Shown here: piece after piece, positions 1 through 10,513 of the stretch | Numbering within the stretch: the first letter of the stretch is position 1 | Layout: each line of letters begins with the position of its first letter | Source: Rhizomys pruinosus | Lineage: Eukaryota; Chordata; Mammalia; Rodentia; Spalacidae | Assembly: GCA_009823505.1 (NCBI GenBank) | Contig: VZQC01002907.1 | Span: 1,406,410 to 1,470,409, forward strand | DNA: 64,000 nucleotides | Reading direction: 5' to 3' | The notes under the pieces: model-generated | Told to the model about the DNA's origin: nothing | The model's database searches: none | The model's input: the letters and a program-made list of their open reading frames with translations, nothing else | Position numbers and translations under genes: made by a program

Positions 1-600
1 AAAATTCAAACAGCAGAGAAATAACTGTAGGACAATGCATCATCTGTTTGCAAGTGACCCCTTCACTAACGCGGACCTCCATTTACATATTCAACTTCAC
101 CTTAACTTGAAAAAAAGATCACAATGAGAGATATGCCGCCTGTTTGGGATTAATTAAGATTTTTCTCACTACCATTTAGAGAGAAGTACATGCACCCTTT
201 GCTCAAGGCCAAATGCCACTTCATTGCAAGGAAGGGTAGGAGGAATTTGCAACAATAAAAGCATTGCTTTCATGCATACCTGATGGGGAAAGGCAAAAGA
301 ACTTAGCCTGAAATTGTGATTTCATTTTTGTCTCTGGATATTGTTACTTCACGTCTATACTGTGGCCCATGTGACTGCATGTGACCAAAAGTGTCCAAGG
401 ATAGCTATGAGTGGGGTCTGACATAAATTTGTAAATGTACTTAAAATATTATGAAAGTTTTCTGGTAACTCTATGGTGGGGTTCCAAAGTGTAAAGTTTA
501 TAGATGCCAAGTCCATGTTGTAAATGTGAAAAGAAATGTTAGGATGGTGCTACATGGTTAATCTAAGATTAGACAATTGTGTTAGTCATATTTTTTGTCA
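1..600. other. AT-rich intronic sequence, nothing recognised
   Basis: No open frame, SINE or clear repeat recognised. It precedes the 5' end of the old L1; the exact border is uncertain by perhaps 100 bases. Confidence 0.5.
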
Positions 601-1518
601 CTTTTAAGTAAGGGCTAGACTTCTCTTGCCCCTTTAAGAGGGGTCCAGAACTTCCCAGACAACCTGATAGTACCTGAATCAAGTCCCCTCAGGGTGGTAA
701 GCTCCTGAAATTTGCACCATAACACATTCCCCTACCTTGGGAGCAACTAGAACCTTTTGCACTGCTCAGTGAGGAATTCTGTCTTTAGTAGGGGCCCAAG
801 CCTTTTGCAGATTGCCTGAGATTACAAGCCTACACCTACAAGCTTCACAAATTGTGCTGTGCTTGATGGCTTATGAGGGCCACAGAGCTGAGAAGGTAGC
901 TGAGAATATCTTATTGGTGCCTGACTTGGGCCCCAGTGAGAACTCCGAGCAATGGTCTAGATCTATTTTTCCCTTCAATATAAAACAAAAGAGATAACCT
1001 GAACGTCTAGACCAACTATTCTTTCATACCTAAATAAAATTCAACCAAGGCATCAAGAATACAAACAAAATCCGTCTTCAACTCAAACCAAAGGAGTGCC
1101 TGTGAGATTATAACCAGAATCACAGACAACAAAAAATCCACATGCCAACAAAAATCACAACAAAATGAGTAATATGAAAAACACAAAAAATAAGTTCCCA
1201 CCAAACACCACCAGTTCTTAGAAGGTATACTATGATGAGAACCTCCTACGGGTAACCCAGGACAAGAATTTAAAAGAATATCCACAAACATGATATCAAA
1301 GAAATTCAATACAAATAGTTAAGCACACACACAAAAAATCAAATCAAAGAACTAAAGGCGATAGGCATAAACTTCTCAGTGACTTGACAAAAAGGACAGA
1401 AATAAGAAAACTCAAGTCCAATAGGTCCAACAACTGGAAATGGTGGAAGGGAAACTTCCCCAATGGAACGAATGAAATGGAAACCAATAAAAGACTAAAA
1501 GTGTGAGAAAATGGACAC

Positions 1519-1760
1519 TCAAAAAAAAAAAAAAAAATAATATTTATTTTTTTTATTTTTTTCACCAATGTTTTTATGAAGCTCTGTGCAATTTCATACA
1601 GAATTAACTTACAGATCAATCTAGACCCGGCTCATCCACTCCCTGCTCCCCCACCCCACCAGAGCAGTGCATTGCCAAACATGTTTTTCCAAATCTTTTT
1701 CTCATCCGTCTAAATTCCAGTGTAATTTTGTTTTTTTTGACAATTTCCTTTTTACTGTTT
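1519..1760 (-). mobile_element. LINE-1 3' end fragment inserted in the old L1
   Basis: An A-rich and T-rich junction (1520-1562) is followed by sequence whose reverse complement matches the L1 3' UTR seen at 12840-12940: CATGTTTGGC, CTCTGGTGGGGTGGGG and GGGTCTAGATT in the same order. Orientation is opposite to the host L1. The inner (right) border is vague. Confidence 0.6.
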
Positions 1761-2116
1761 GCATCAGTTCTTAAAAAGCACGGAAATGGGATAGGCAGGG
1801 AATGCTATGTAAAGACCATTTACCACCATAGGCCAGAGGACAGAGAAGAATCTGAGCATTGTGTATTGCCAGATCTTCAACATGATTGTGGAAGAAAATT
1901 CCCTCAAATTAAGGAAAGACATGCCCATAAAACAAAAGATTACACAGACTCAAATAGATAATAGAGAAAACACTCTCCAATGATATCATACTAAAACCAC
2001 TAAACACACAAGCATAAAGAGAGAATACTGAGAGCTGCATAGAAAAACGTCACATATGAGGAAAACAAATTAAAAATGATTTTTCAATGCAAACTATGAA
2101 AGCCATAATAACAGAC

Positions 2117-2395
2117 TGGGGCTGGAGAATGGCTCAGTGACCAGGACACCAATGCTCTTCCAGAGGACATCCACATGGCATGCTAAAGAACTGCCTCTAA
2201 GCCGGGCATGTGGTAAAGACTTTAATCCCTAGCACTTGGGAAGCCAAGAAGCAGTAGTCATCTCTTGAGTGTTCAGCCAGCTGGGGCCTATAGGGAGACC
2301 CTTGTCTCAAAAAGACAATAAATTAAATAAATAAATAAATAATAAATAATAAATAAATAAATAAGAAATAGTACCAGAAGTATTCCTAGTTTTAA
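2117..2395 (+). mobile_element. B2 fragment joined to a B1, with (AAAT)n tail
   Basis: GGGGCTGGAGAATGGCTCAG begins a short B2 head (to ~2198). It runs straight into a B1 (GCCGGGCATGTGG, then GGGAGACCCTTGTCTC) and an AAAT-rich tail at 2321-2365. The flanking old-L1 ORF1 sequence continues on either side (compare 32160-32240), so this is an insertion. Confidence 0.7.
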
Positions 2396-4330
2396 ATGAC
2401 CATAGATATCAACCTAAAATACTTTAACCAGTGAAAAAGTTGATTTTACTTGGAAGGGAAAAAAAAAAAAGAAAAATCTTCCAGGACATGAAGAAGACTG
2501 AAATAATGTCATGTTCCAAAACCAAAAACCAGCTCTTCAAGAACTATTGAAAGCAATGCAAGAGCTGAAGAAAGGAATCACTATATCCAAGGGGGAACAA
2601 AAGAAAAACTAAATGGGTAGACTGTGGGAGACACAAAGTTAGACAAGGAATGCAAACAGAAGTTAAATTGGTGGGAACCAATACAATCTTTCATAATAAC
2701 TTTAATATCAAGTATAGAACCCCTCAGTCAAAAGACTAAGCTAGTTGAATGATGGAAGAAACAAAATCCATGTTTTTTTTTGTTGTCTACAAGAAACCCA
2801 TCCTGACCATCCCAAGTAGCAGGTACAACTTAAGGTGAAAGGATGAAAGAAAAAAATCCCAAGCAAATGGTCACAAAGAAACAAGCAAAACTACAATTTC
2901 CATATCCAACCAAATAGCTTGAAATATTCAGAAGTAGATAAAGAGGGTCACTTCACTCCAATTAAAGGAACAATTAAACCAGAAGAATCACAATCACAAA
3001 ACACATATCTACCAACCAGGTCCAGCCACTTCAATAGAAACCTTACTGCAGATTTGAGAGAACACAGATTAGCAGCAACTGAGTAATAGTAGAAGACTTC
3101 GATACCATACTGTCTCTACTAGATAGGTGAATTAAACAAGGAATAAACAGAGAGAAATCAGAACTTAAATATAGCAAATGGATCACACAGATATCTACTC
3201 GACTATTCCATCCAAGCACCAAGGAATGATCACGTTCTATTATAGCACCCCATGTAACTCTCTCTAAAACTGAACACGTACTGGGATCAAAACAAACCTC
3301 ATGTAAATACAAAAAGGAATTGAAATAAATTCTGCATTCTACAGCCAACCACAAATGCAATGAAGCTTAAAATCAAACATCTAAAGAACGTAGTAACTAC
3401 ACAGCTCAATGGAGATTAAACAAACAAACAACCTGAATAAGATTATAGAAAGAAATAAAATTAGTCCTGAATAAAAAAGTAAGTGCAACAAAACAAAAAC
3501 CGCTGAGACATACTTTAAAAGCAGTTCTAAGAGGAAGTTATAGCTCTGAAGTACCTAATTAAAAAATCAGAAGTGAAAAAATACATGATTTAAGAATTAC
3601 AACTCAAGACTCTGGAATGCAAGAACAAATGAAACCTAAGCTCAGCAGACAAAAGAAGTAACACAAACGCAGAGCAGAAATTAATGAAATAGAAACAAAT
3701 AAATATACAAATCAATGAATGCAAGAGCTGGTTCTTTGAAAAGATAAAAGATAGACAGACCTCATAGCCCAGTTAACCAAAAGAAAAAAACAACTCCAAA
3801 TCAAAAAATTCAGAGATAAAAGGTGAAACTAAACATCAGAGAAAAGATCAAAATTATAAGGGATACTTAAAAAACAATACTCTACTAAATTTGAAAACCT
3901 TAAGAGAAATTGATATAGCTAAAATCATGGTAACCACCAAAGCTAAACAAAGAAGAGGACAGCTTTAAACAAATTCATAAGTATAAGGAAATTAAACAAG
4001 CAGTAACAAAAAATACCCAACTACAAAAGCCGGCCCAGATGATTAAGCAGAATTCGACCAAAGATAAAATTTAGGTCAAAAAACCAATACTACTTTAAAT
4101 TATTCAAAGATTAAAAGCAGAGGAAAAAAACTCCCTTTAACCAAAACCAAAAAGAACAACAAAAAAAGAAACTATAGACTCATATATTTAATGAACAATT
4201 ATGCAAAAATCCTCAGAAAATATTAAAACTATACAAGACACATATCATAAAAATAGGATCTCACTATGATACAAGCTGGCTTATTCTAGTGGTTGCAGGA
4301 TGGGTAAAATGTACAAAAAGAATAAATGGT

Positions 4331-4505
4331 AGGCCGGCGTGGTGGCGCATGCCTTAATCCTGGCTACGTTGCGAGGCAGAGGCGGTGAAATCTCTAGGTG
4401 AGTTCAAGGCCAGCTGGTCTACAGAGGTGGGGTTACAGGACAGATGGAGCTACAGGGAGACCCTGTACTCAAAGAACACAAAAAAAAAAAAAAAAAAAGA
4501 AAAAA
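4331..4505 (+). mobile_element. B1 SINE
   Basis: Starts GGCCGGCGTGGTGGCGCATG, has the usual GAGTTCAAGGCCAGC centre and GGGAGACCCTGTACTC near the end, and a long A tail. Short AGAATAAATG / AGATAAATG flanks look like a target-site duplication. It interrupts the old L1 ORF2. Confidence 0.85.
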
Positions 4506-6939
4506 GATAAATGTCTAAATTACAAAAAGAGACTCAAAGTAAGAAGCAACATGGTATCCTCCAAATGATGCAAAAAGGCCTTTAACAAATTCAAAATGCA
4601 TTTATTTTGAAAGTCCTAGAGTGAAGTCCTAAGAGTGGAGGCAAAATAACTGAACATAAGTAAGGATATATCAACAAACCCACACCCAACAACCTCTAAA
4701 AGGACAAAAACTAGAAGCATCCCCAAAGCAGGAACCAGACAAGGTTGTCCACTATCACACCCCCTCTTTTAATACAGTGCTTGAAAAACTTGCTGGATCA
4801 ATAAAAAGAAAAAGAGAAAGAAATAAAGGAGTACTAATTAGAAAAGAAGAGGTCAAATAAATATCTTTTTGCAAATGATATGATCTGTTTACCTAAGAGA
4901 TGCAAAAATTCCACCAGAAAATTCCTAGAAATTATAACACTTTCAATAAAGTGTCATGTTATAAAATTCTTCTATAAAAATCGTAGCCTTACATACCAAT
5001 AAAAAAGTGATTTTGAAGAAAGATACTTGGAATACACAATTCACAATAGCCTCAAAACATAAAATATCGAGAATAAACCTGGCCAAAAATATGAAAGATC
5101 TCTACAATGGAAAACTTAAATCTTAAAGGAAAAAGTGGAGGAAGACACAGAAGAGGGAACTAACTCCAATGCTCATGGGGTTGGAATGATGTAATTTGTG
5201 AAAAATACCAGTCTACCCAAAGGGATATAAGATACAACATGCATGCCCATGAAAATCCCAAAGAATTCTTCAAGAATTAGAAAAAGCATCCTAAAGTGTT
5301 ATGGATGAACAGAAGAACCCCAGAAGCCAAGGCCAACCCTGAGCAAAAGAGCATTACGGGTGGGATTACTATAACCAGATTTCAAACTATATGACAAACA
5401 CAACAGTCCATAAAAAAAACCATGATATGGCAAAAAAAAAAAAATAGACACATAGAACAATGGAACGAAACTGAGGACCCAACATGATAGGTGGGCAATT
5501 TCAGCCACCTGATATTTTTGACAAAGGGTTCAAGATAGAATTGCACTGGAGGAAAGACAACATCTTAACAAATGATTGCTGGCAAAACTGGATCTTCCCT
5601 TGAAGAATGAAACTATACCCCTTAATGTTCTACTTTGCATAAAAGTCAGCGTCCAATGGTCAAAGACCTCAATGTGAAACCTGAAGCTCAGAAACTGTTA
5701 GAAGAGTACACTTGGCAGCAACACAGGAAGGGAAAGGACTTTCTAATCAAACAGTCCTGTCAGGAATTAAGAACAACAATCACAGTGGGATTTAGTTTAA
5801 TAACTAAAAACAAAACAAACAAAAAACCTTCCTGTACAGCAAAAGAAACAACCAAGGAAATGAAGAAAAAAGTCCACAGAGAGAAAATCTTCACTAGTGA
5901 CACCACTTGACAGAGGTTTTAACATCCAGAATACATAAAGAACTCAAAAAGATAAAGAAAAGAAGAAAAACAAGGTGATAAATTAAAAGATGGGTAACAA
6001 CCAGAATAGAGATTTCTCTGAAGAAGAAATAAACATAGCTGAAAGATGTCTTAAAAATTGTTCAACTTTGTTTGTAATTAGGGAAATGCAAATACATTAA
6101 TTAAGATTTCCTCTTACTCCAGTGAGATGGGTCTAATAATCACGAGAAGAGTAAATGTTATACCAATGCCTGGATGGACTGTTGTGGGATTTGGCAAACT
6201 CATGCATCCTGTGGAAAGTAAGTGTGGAGAACCCCTAAAAATCTAAAAATAACTATCATTTGACCACAGTTTTATCATTCCTTGGGCATATACCCGCAAT
6301 GGTCCTAGCCCTATCCTGGAGATACTTATACATTCATCCTATCATGGGATACTTGTACGTTCATAGTTTTTTATTGCTTTTTTCACACAAGCTAAAGACA
6401 GGAAGCAATTCTACTTGCCCCTCTAGCTGATTAATGGATAATGAAAATCTGGTAATTACACACTGGAGCTCTATTTATATTAAAGAAAGAAAAAATCATG
6501 AAAATTGCAGGTAAATGGATGTGAACTAGAAATAGTTATGATACTAACTGAGGTAATCAGACTCAGCAAAACAAAATCAAGCATGTTTTCTCCGTTTCAT
6601 TGTAAATCCAGAACCAAATCTTTATATGTAGTCTATCCTGACGTAAAAGAAAGGAACCAGGGAAGTAAATAGAAATAAAGGACCTGAGGTAGAACAGTAG
6701 GAAACGTGTTAGTAAGGAGGAAATTGATGGAATAGGGATATTTAAGTAAAAATGAATGGAGGAGGGAAGGGGTTATACAAGGAACTTTGGGTATAAATGG
6801 AAAGAATGGAAATCAAGAGTACATGAGACTCGTGGGACACTGACACTATCAAGGGAGAAACGGCGAAATGACCTTTAAGTGGGGAGGTCATGGAGGGAGG
6901 TTAAGGCAGAGAAAGGAGAGAGAACAATAAATAATGCCA

Positions 6940-7240
6940 ACTTTGTAGAAAACCAGAGGGGGTCATATTAATCCAACAACCTGCTGACAATATCATACAA
7001 TAGCTCTACATGAGCCCATATACATATCTGAATGATACATATCAGGAAACAGTGTGAACAGGAAAAATCTACCTTGTGAGCTCTTGGCCCAGGTAGTCCA
7101 AGAGATTCCCAATAAATTACACAGGTTATTGGCCACAGCCCTTGATTGCCTGAATGCTGCAGAAAACTTGAAATGAGACCCTATTGCCTGAAGACAGACC
7201 AAAATGTAAAACTCTCTTTGGAGCAATAGAGCTGGAAACA
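6940..7240. other. Intronic sequence, nothing recognised
   Basis: Lies between the old L1 3' end and a GC-rich piece. Short open frames on - (6993-7274) show no family motif. Confidence 0.4.
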
Positions 7241-7549
7241 TGAAGCCAACTGTCCCTGAAGGCCATCCTAGCACCTCACTTCTAGCACAGGGAGGACATG
7301 GTCAGGCCTCTTGGCAGATTGGTTCCAGGACCTCCCAGCCCCCAGCATCTCGGGCACAGGGTTTCAAGATGACTGGAGCCCTGCTGGTTGCAACCCAGTG
7401 TCCCAGGACCATTCCAGCCCAGTAGCTTCCACTGCAGAGTGAGTGATAGGTTGGGGGGCTTCTCTGTCAGGTGGGACTCCATGATCCATCCATCCAGTCA
7501 CTTCCAGTGCAGGTAGGGTTCCTTGAACTATCCAAGCCCAGTTGCTTCN
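7240..7549. repeat. GC-rich segment with imperfect internal repeats and one N
   Basis: Markedly GC-richer than its surroundings. Related phrases recur at about 7410, 7485 and 7530 (CCATTCCAGCCCAGTAGCTTCC, CCATCCATCCAGTCACTTCC, CTATCCAAGCCCAGTTGCTTC in shortened form), suggesting a decayed short tandem repeat. It could be a piece of an L1 promoter or of an LTR element; I cannot place it. Base 7549 is the only ambiguous base I noticed in the window. Confidence 0.4.
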
Positions 7550-7660
7550 TCCAGCTGCCTGGAGCTCACTTTGTAAACCAGGCGGGTTTGAACTCACAGA
7601 GCTCCACCTGCCTCTGCCTCCCAAGTGCTAGGATTAAAGGTGTGGCCGCCACGCCCGGCT
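7550..7660 (-). mobile_element. B1 SINE, 3'-truncated
   Basis: Reverse-complement B1: GGAGCTCACTTTGTAAACCAGG, GCCTCCCAAGTGCTAGGATT and CACGCCCGGCT at its 5' end. It lacks the usual A-tail half and abuts the L1 fragment. Confidence 0.8.
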
Positions 7661-8750
7661 GTGTGGGTTTCTTATATAGGCTTTGATTACACTGAAGAAT
7701 GATCCCTCCAATCCAATTCTCTCTAGGACTTTAAGCATGAAGGGATCCTGGATTTCATTGAAAGGTTTTTCTTCAATTGAAATGATTGTATGTTTTTTGT
7801 CTTTAAGTCCATTTATGTGTTTTATGATATTTATTGATTTACCTATGTTGAACTACCCCTGCATCTCTGGTATGAATCCAACCTGGTCATGATGGATGAT
7901 CTTTTTGATGTGGGTTTGTAAGTGATTTGCAAGTATTTTGTTGAGAATTTTTGCATCTCTGTTCATTAATGATATGGGTCTATAGTTTTCTTTTTTGTTT
8001 GTGTCTTTGCTTGGTTTTGGTATTAGACAGAAGAATATTTCCCTCTGTATCCTTCTGAAAAGTTTGAGTAGGAATGGTTGTAAGACCTCTTTAAATGTTT
8101 TATAGAATTCTGCTGTGAAACCATCTGGCCTGGGCTTTTTTAGTTGGGAGGCTTTTTATTACATCTTCTATTTCCTCAAGTATTATGGGTCTGTTTAAGC
8201 TGTCAATCTCTTCTTGGTTAAGCTTTGGCGAATCCCAGGATTTCAGATATTCATCCATTTCTCTTAGGTTTTCCAGTTTAGTAGAGTATAGGTTTTTGAA
8301 GTATTCTCGGATGATTGTATGGATCTTTTCTTTATCTGTTCTGATGTTTCCCCTTTCATCATGAATGCTATTGATTTGGAATTGTTCTTTCTTTTGTTTA
8401 ACTGGGCTAGAGGTCTGTCTATTTTGTTTATCTTTTCAAAGAACCAGCTTTTGGATTCATTGAGTTTTTTGTATTGTTTACTTTGTTTCGATTTCATTGA
8501 TTTCTGCTCTGATTTTTGTTATTTCGTCCTGTCTGTTGGGTTTAGGGTTCATTTGCTGCTGTCTCTCATGTGTTTTTAGCTGCAGTGTTAGGGCTATAAA
8601 TTTCCCTCTTAGGATTGATTTTAATGTATCCCACAGGTTTTGTTGTGTTGTATTGTCATTTTTCTTTAGTTCCAAGAATGCTTTTATTTCATTCTTTATT
8701 TCTTCTCTGACCCACTCATTGTTCAGGATTGTGTTGTTTAGACTCCAGTT
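7660..8750 (-). mobile_element. LINE-1 ORF2 fragment (endonuclease-RT linker to RT)
   Basis: The - strand carries L1 ORF2 protein: the conserved [19 protein letters not shown] stretch at 8264-8497, and an upstream frame 8478-8837. Both the 5' part and everything 3' of the early RT region are missing. The outer half (7660-8190) is single-copy here. The inner half (8191-8750) is the outer end of the left palindrome arm and is mirrored at ~12230-12776. Confidence 0.85.
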
Positions 8751-10503
8751 TATACTTTCCACCATAGTATCAGTAGCTTGAGTGAGGTGGGGGGTTGGCG
8801 AATCCTTTGGTTCACGTGCTGGACCCCACCTGGGCAACTGGGCATGGAGTGTGTGTGCCCCTGGCTGTCCCTCTATTCATGCACACAGTTCCTCTCTATG
8901 ATTTTAGCATTGGGTGGTGGCTGCTGGGGTGGGCCACCAAAGGCCTGCATGCCAGAAACACACCTGGGCAAGAAGGGTGTGTGCCTATTTTAATTTTATA
9001 TTACTCTAAAATATACCTATATACACTCCACACATATACCAAATTTATAAAATCTGAAAATAAACTATAAGTTCATTCCAAACCACATTTAAAGATTCAC
9101 GGTTTAACAGTAAACTTGCATACACGTTAGTTATTTTTATACCTCATATCTACAACTTCACTGGATTTTAGCCCACCATAATGCATGGTACAGGATTATT
9201 CATGTTCATTTAAGTGAAGCATATGTATCACTATTGTCATCATGCACTGAGCAGGAGCTCAAATAATCTGGACAGAGTGCGAAATCATGTCATGGCTGAA
9301 TAATTCTGCATCTCTATGCTGGAAAGGAAAAAGAAAATACTTGACCCAGCACTGCAAATCTCCAGCCCAGCAAATACAAGTATCAAACTAGAAGTTCTTC
9401 TATGAAGTGGCAGCAGATTTTCTGAAATAGCTATGAATTAAAACTCATCTTACACACCATGCACTTCTAAAACAGGAAGGAATGATTCAGAGTTTTAAAT
9501 TTGTGCATAGCCTATAGTAATAACTGAGTCAGAAGATGAGCTGTATTTCTTTTCTGTAATGTAAAGAACATATAAGACATTACCTATGACTGAAAAATTT
9601 TAAAAGAAGGTAAAAATAATGATGGAAGATGTTAATACCACCCCCTCCCAGAATACCAAACCAATATTTTACTTCATTCAGTATATTGATTTAATTCTTA
9701 CAGCACTCTGCAAAGACAGATGACATTACATCTACTCTACAGATAAGGAAAATGAATCTCTGAGAATTTAAATAGTTGCCTGCAAGTGAGGGTCATCATC
9801 AAAATAAAGACTTCAGTTTAATAATCCTGAAGGTCAATATATTCCATGTATTTCTCTAAATATTATTTTGGAAATAATCCTGTTTATTCAATTTCCATAA
9901 TAAATTATCCATCTTATGGAAGGACCCCAGATTGAATACTTGCAATGCATACACAACATGATTAATATGAAATCTTGGTGAAATAAATTTCTTCTTAATA
10001 GATGAGAACAACATCTATCAGTTTTAGGAAAAGTGACTGTGACATTTGATAACATATTGCTTTTATTTTTTAATAAATTTAAATACTTCTTTCAGTAGTT
10101 CATCAGAACTATGAGTAGCATTAATCATGCATGAGCATATAATTGATTTTAGTGCCTGAAAATCAAGATTACCCTGTGTGCTTTCATATCAGTGCCTCAT
10201 GACTTTATGGGAATGTTAAAAACTTATATAAGTCAACCTGGGAGGAAATATGAGTGAAGCAAGAGAAAATATGCACTGTTCACACTTGAAAACCAAAATA
10301 TCAAGGAATTTATTTATTTTAAGATCAGATTTGCTATATGTGCAAATATGTGCATGTTACAATATACACACATACAAACAATTCTACATTTGGGCTTCTG
10401 AGGTAACTGATGGTAAATTTATTGATACCATTTGTTATAGTTTAAAAATTGACTTGGAAATGTCATCTATGAACTACTAGAATAGTAAAATAGAAAAAAA
10501 AAA
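8191..10503 (+). repeat. Left arm of a ~4.6 kb palindrome
   Basis: Reading left to right, this arm matches the reverse complement of 10514-12776. Anchors: GTTTAAGCTGTCAATCTC (8193-8210) pairs with 12759-12776, ACCATAGTATCAGTAG (8761-8776) pairs with 12221-12236, and AATAGTAAAATAGAAAAAA just before 10503 pairs with the T-rich start of the right arm. By eye the core (8780-10500) is ~96-98% identical between arms, while the L1-derived outer part (8191-8750) is only ~88-90% with many indels. The core is not L1; it carries a MIR-like relic and is otherwise AT-rich. Confidence 0.95.
9690..9800 (-). mobile_element. MIR-like relic in left palindrome arm
   Basis: ACAGATAAGGAAAATGAATC followed by a GTTGCCTGCAAG block resembles the conserved MIR core (ACAGATGAGGAAACTGAG ... 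TTGCCCAAG). The mirrored copy is at ~11215-11325. Orientation is given tentatively. Confidence 0.45.
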
Positions 10504-10513
10504 GGGCAAGGTG
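10504..10513. other. 10-bp palindrome centre
   Basis: GGGCAAGGTG sits between an A run (10494-10503) and a T run (10514-10528). These runs are themselves the innermost complementary bases of the arms. Confidence 0.9.

Larger units (their letters stand above)
600..6940 (+). mobile_element. Old near full-length LINE-1, degraded, with nested insertions
   Basis: Seen: a 5' UTR-like block (~600-1015) that matches the start of the second old L1 near 31180, including the motif TGGTGCCTGACTT. An ORF1-like region (~1130-2600) follows, then ORF2-like sequence (~2700-6560) where endonuclease, reverse transcriptase and C-terminal stretches are recognisable only through scattered stops and indels, then a purine-rich 3' UTR to about 6940. 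Short surviving frames include 5635-5910. Three insertions sit inside it: an inverted L1 3' end at ~1519-1760, a B2/B1 composite at ~2117-2395 and a B1 at 4331-4505. It is dead. Borders are approximate because I found no clean target-site duplication. Divergence is far higher than in the L1 at 16880, so it is an older subfamily. Confidence 0.75.

Noticed and set aside
10250..10480. 76-codon frame next to the palindrome centre
   Set aside because: AT-rich, low-complexity composition and no family motif; not kept in the other arm.
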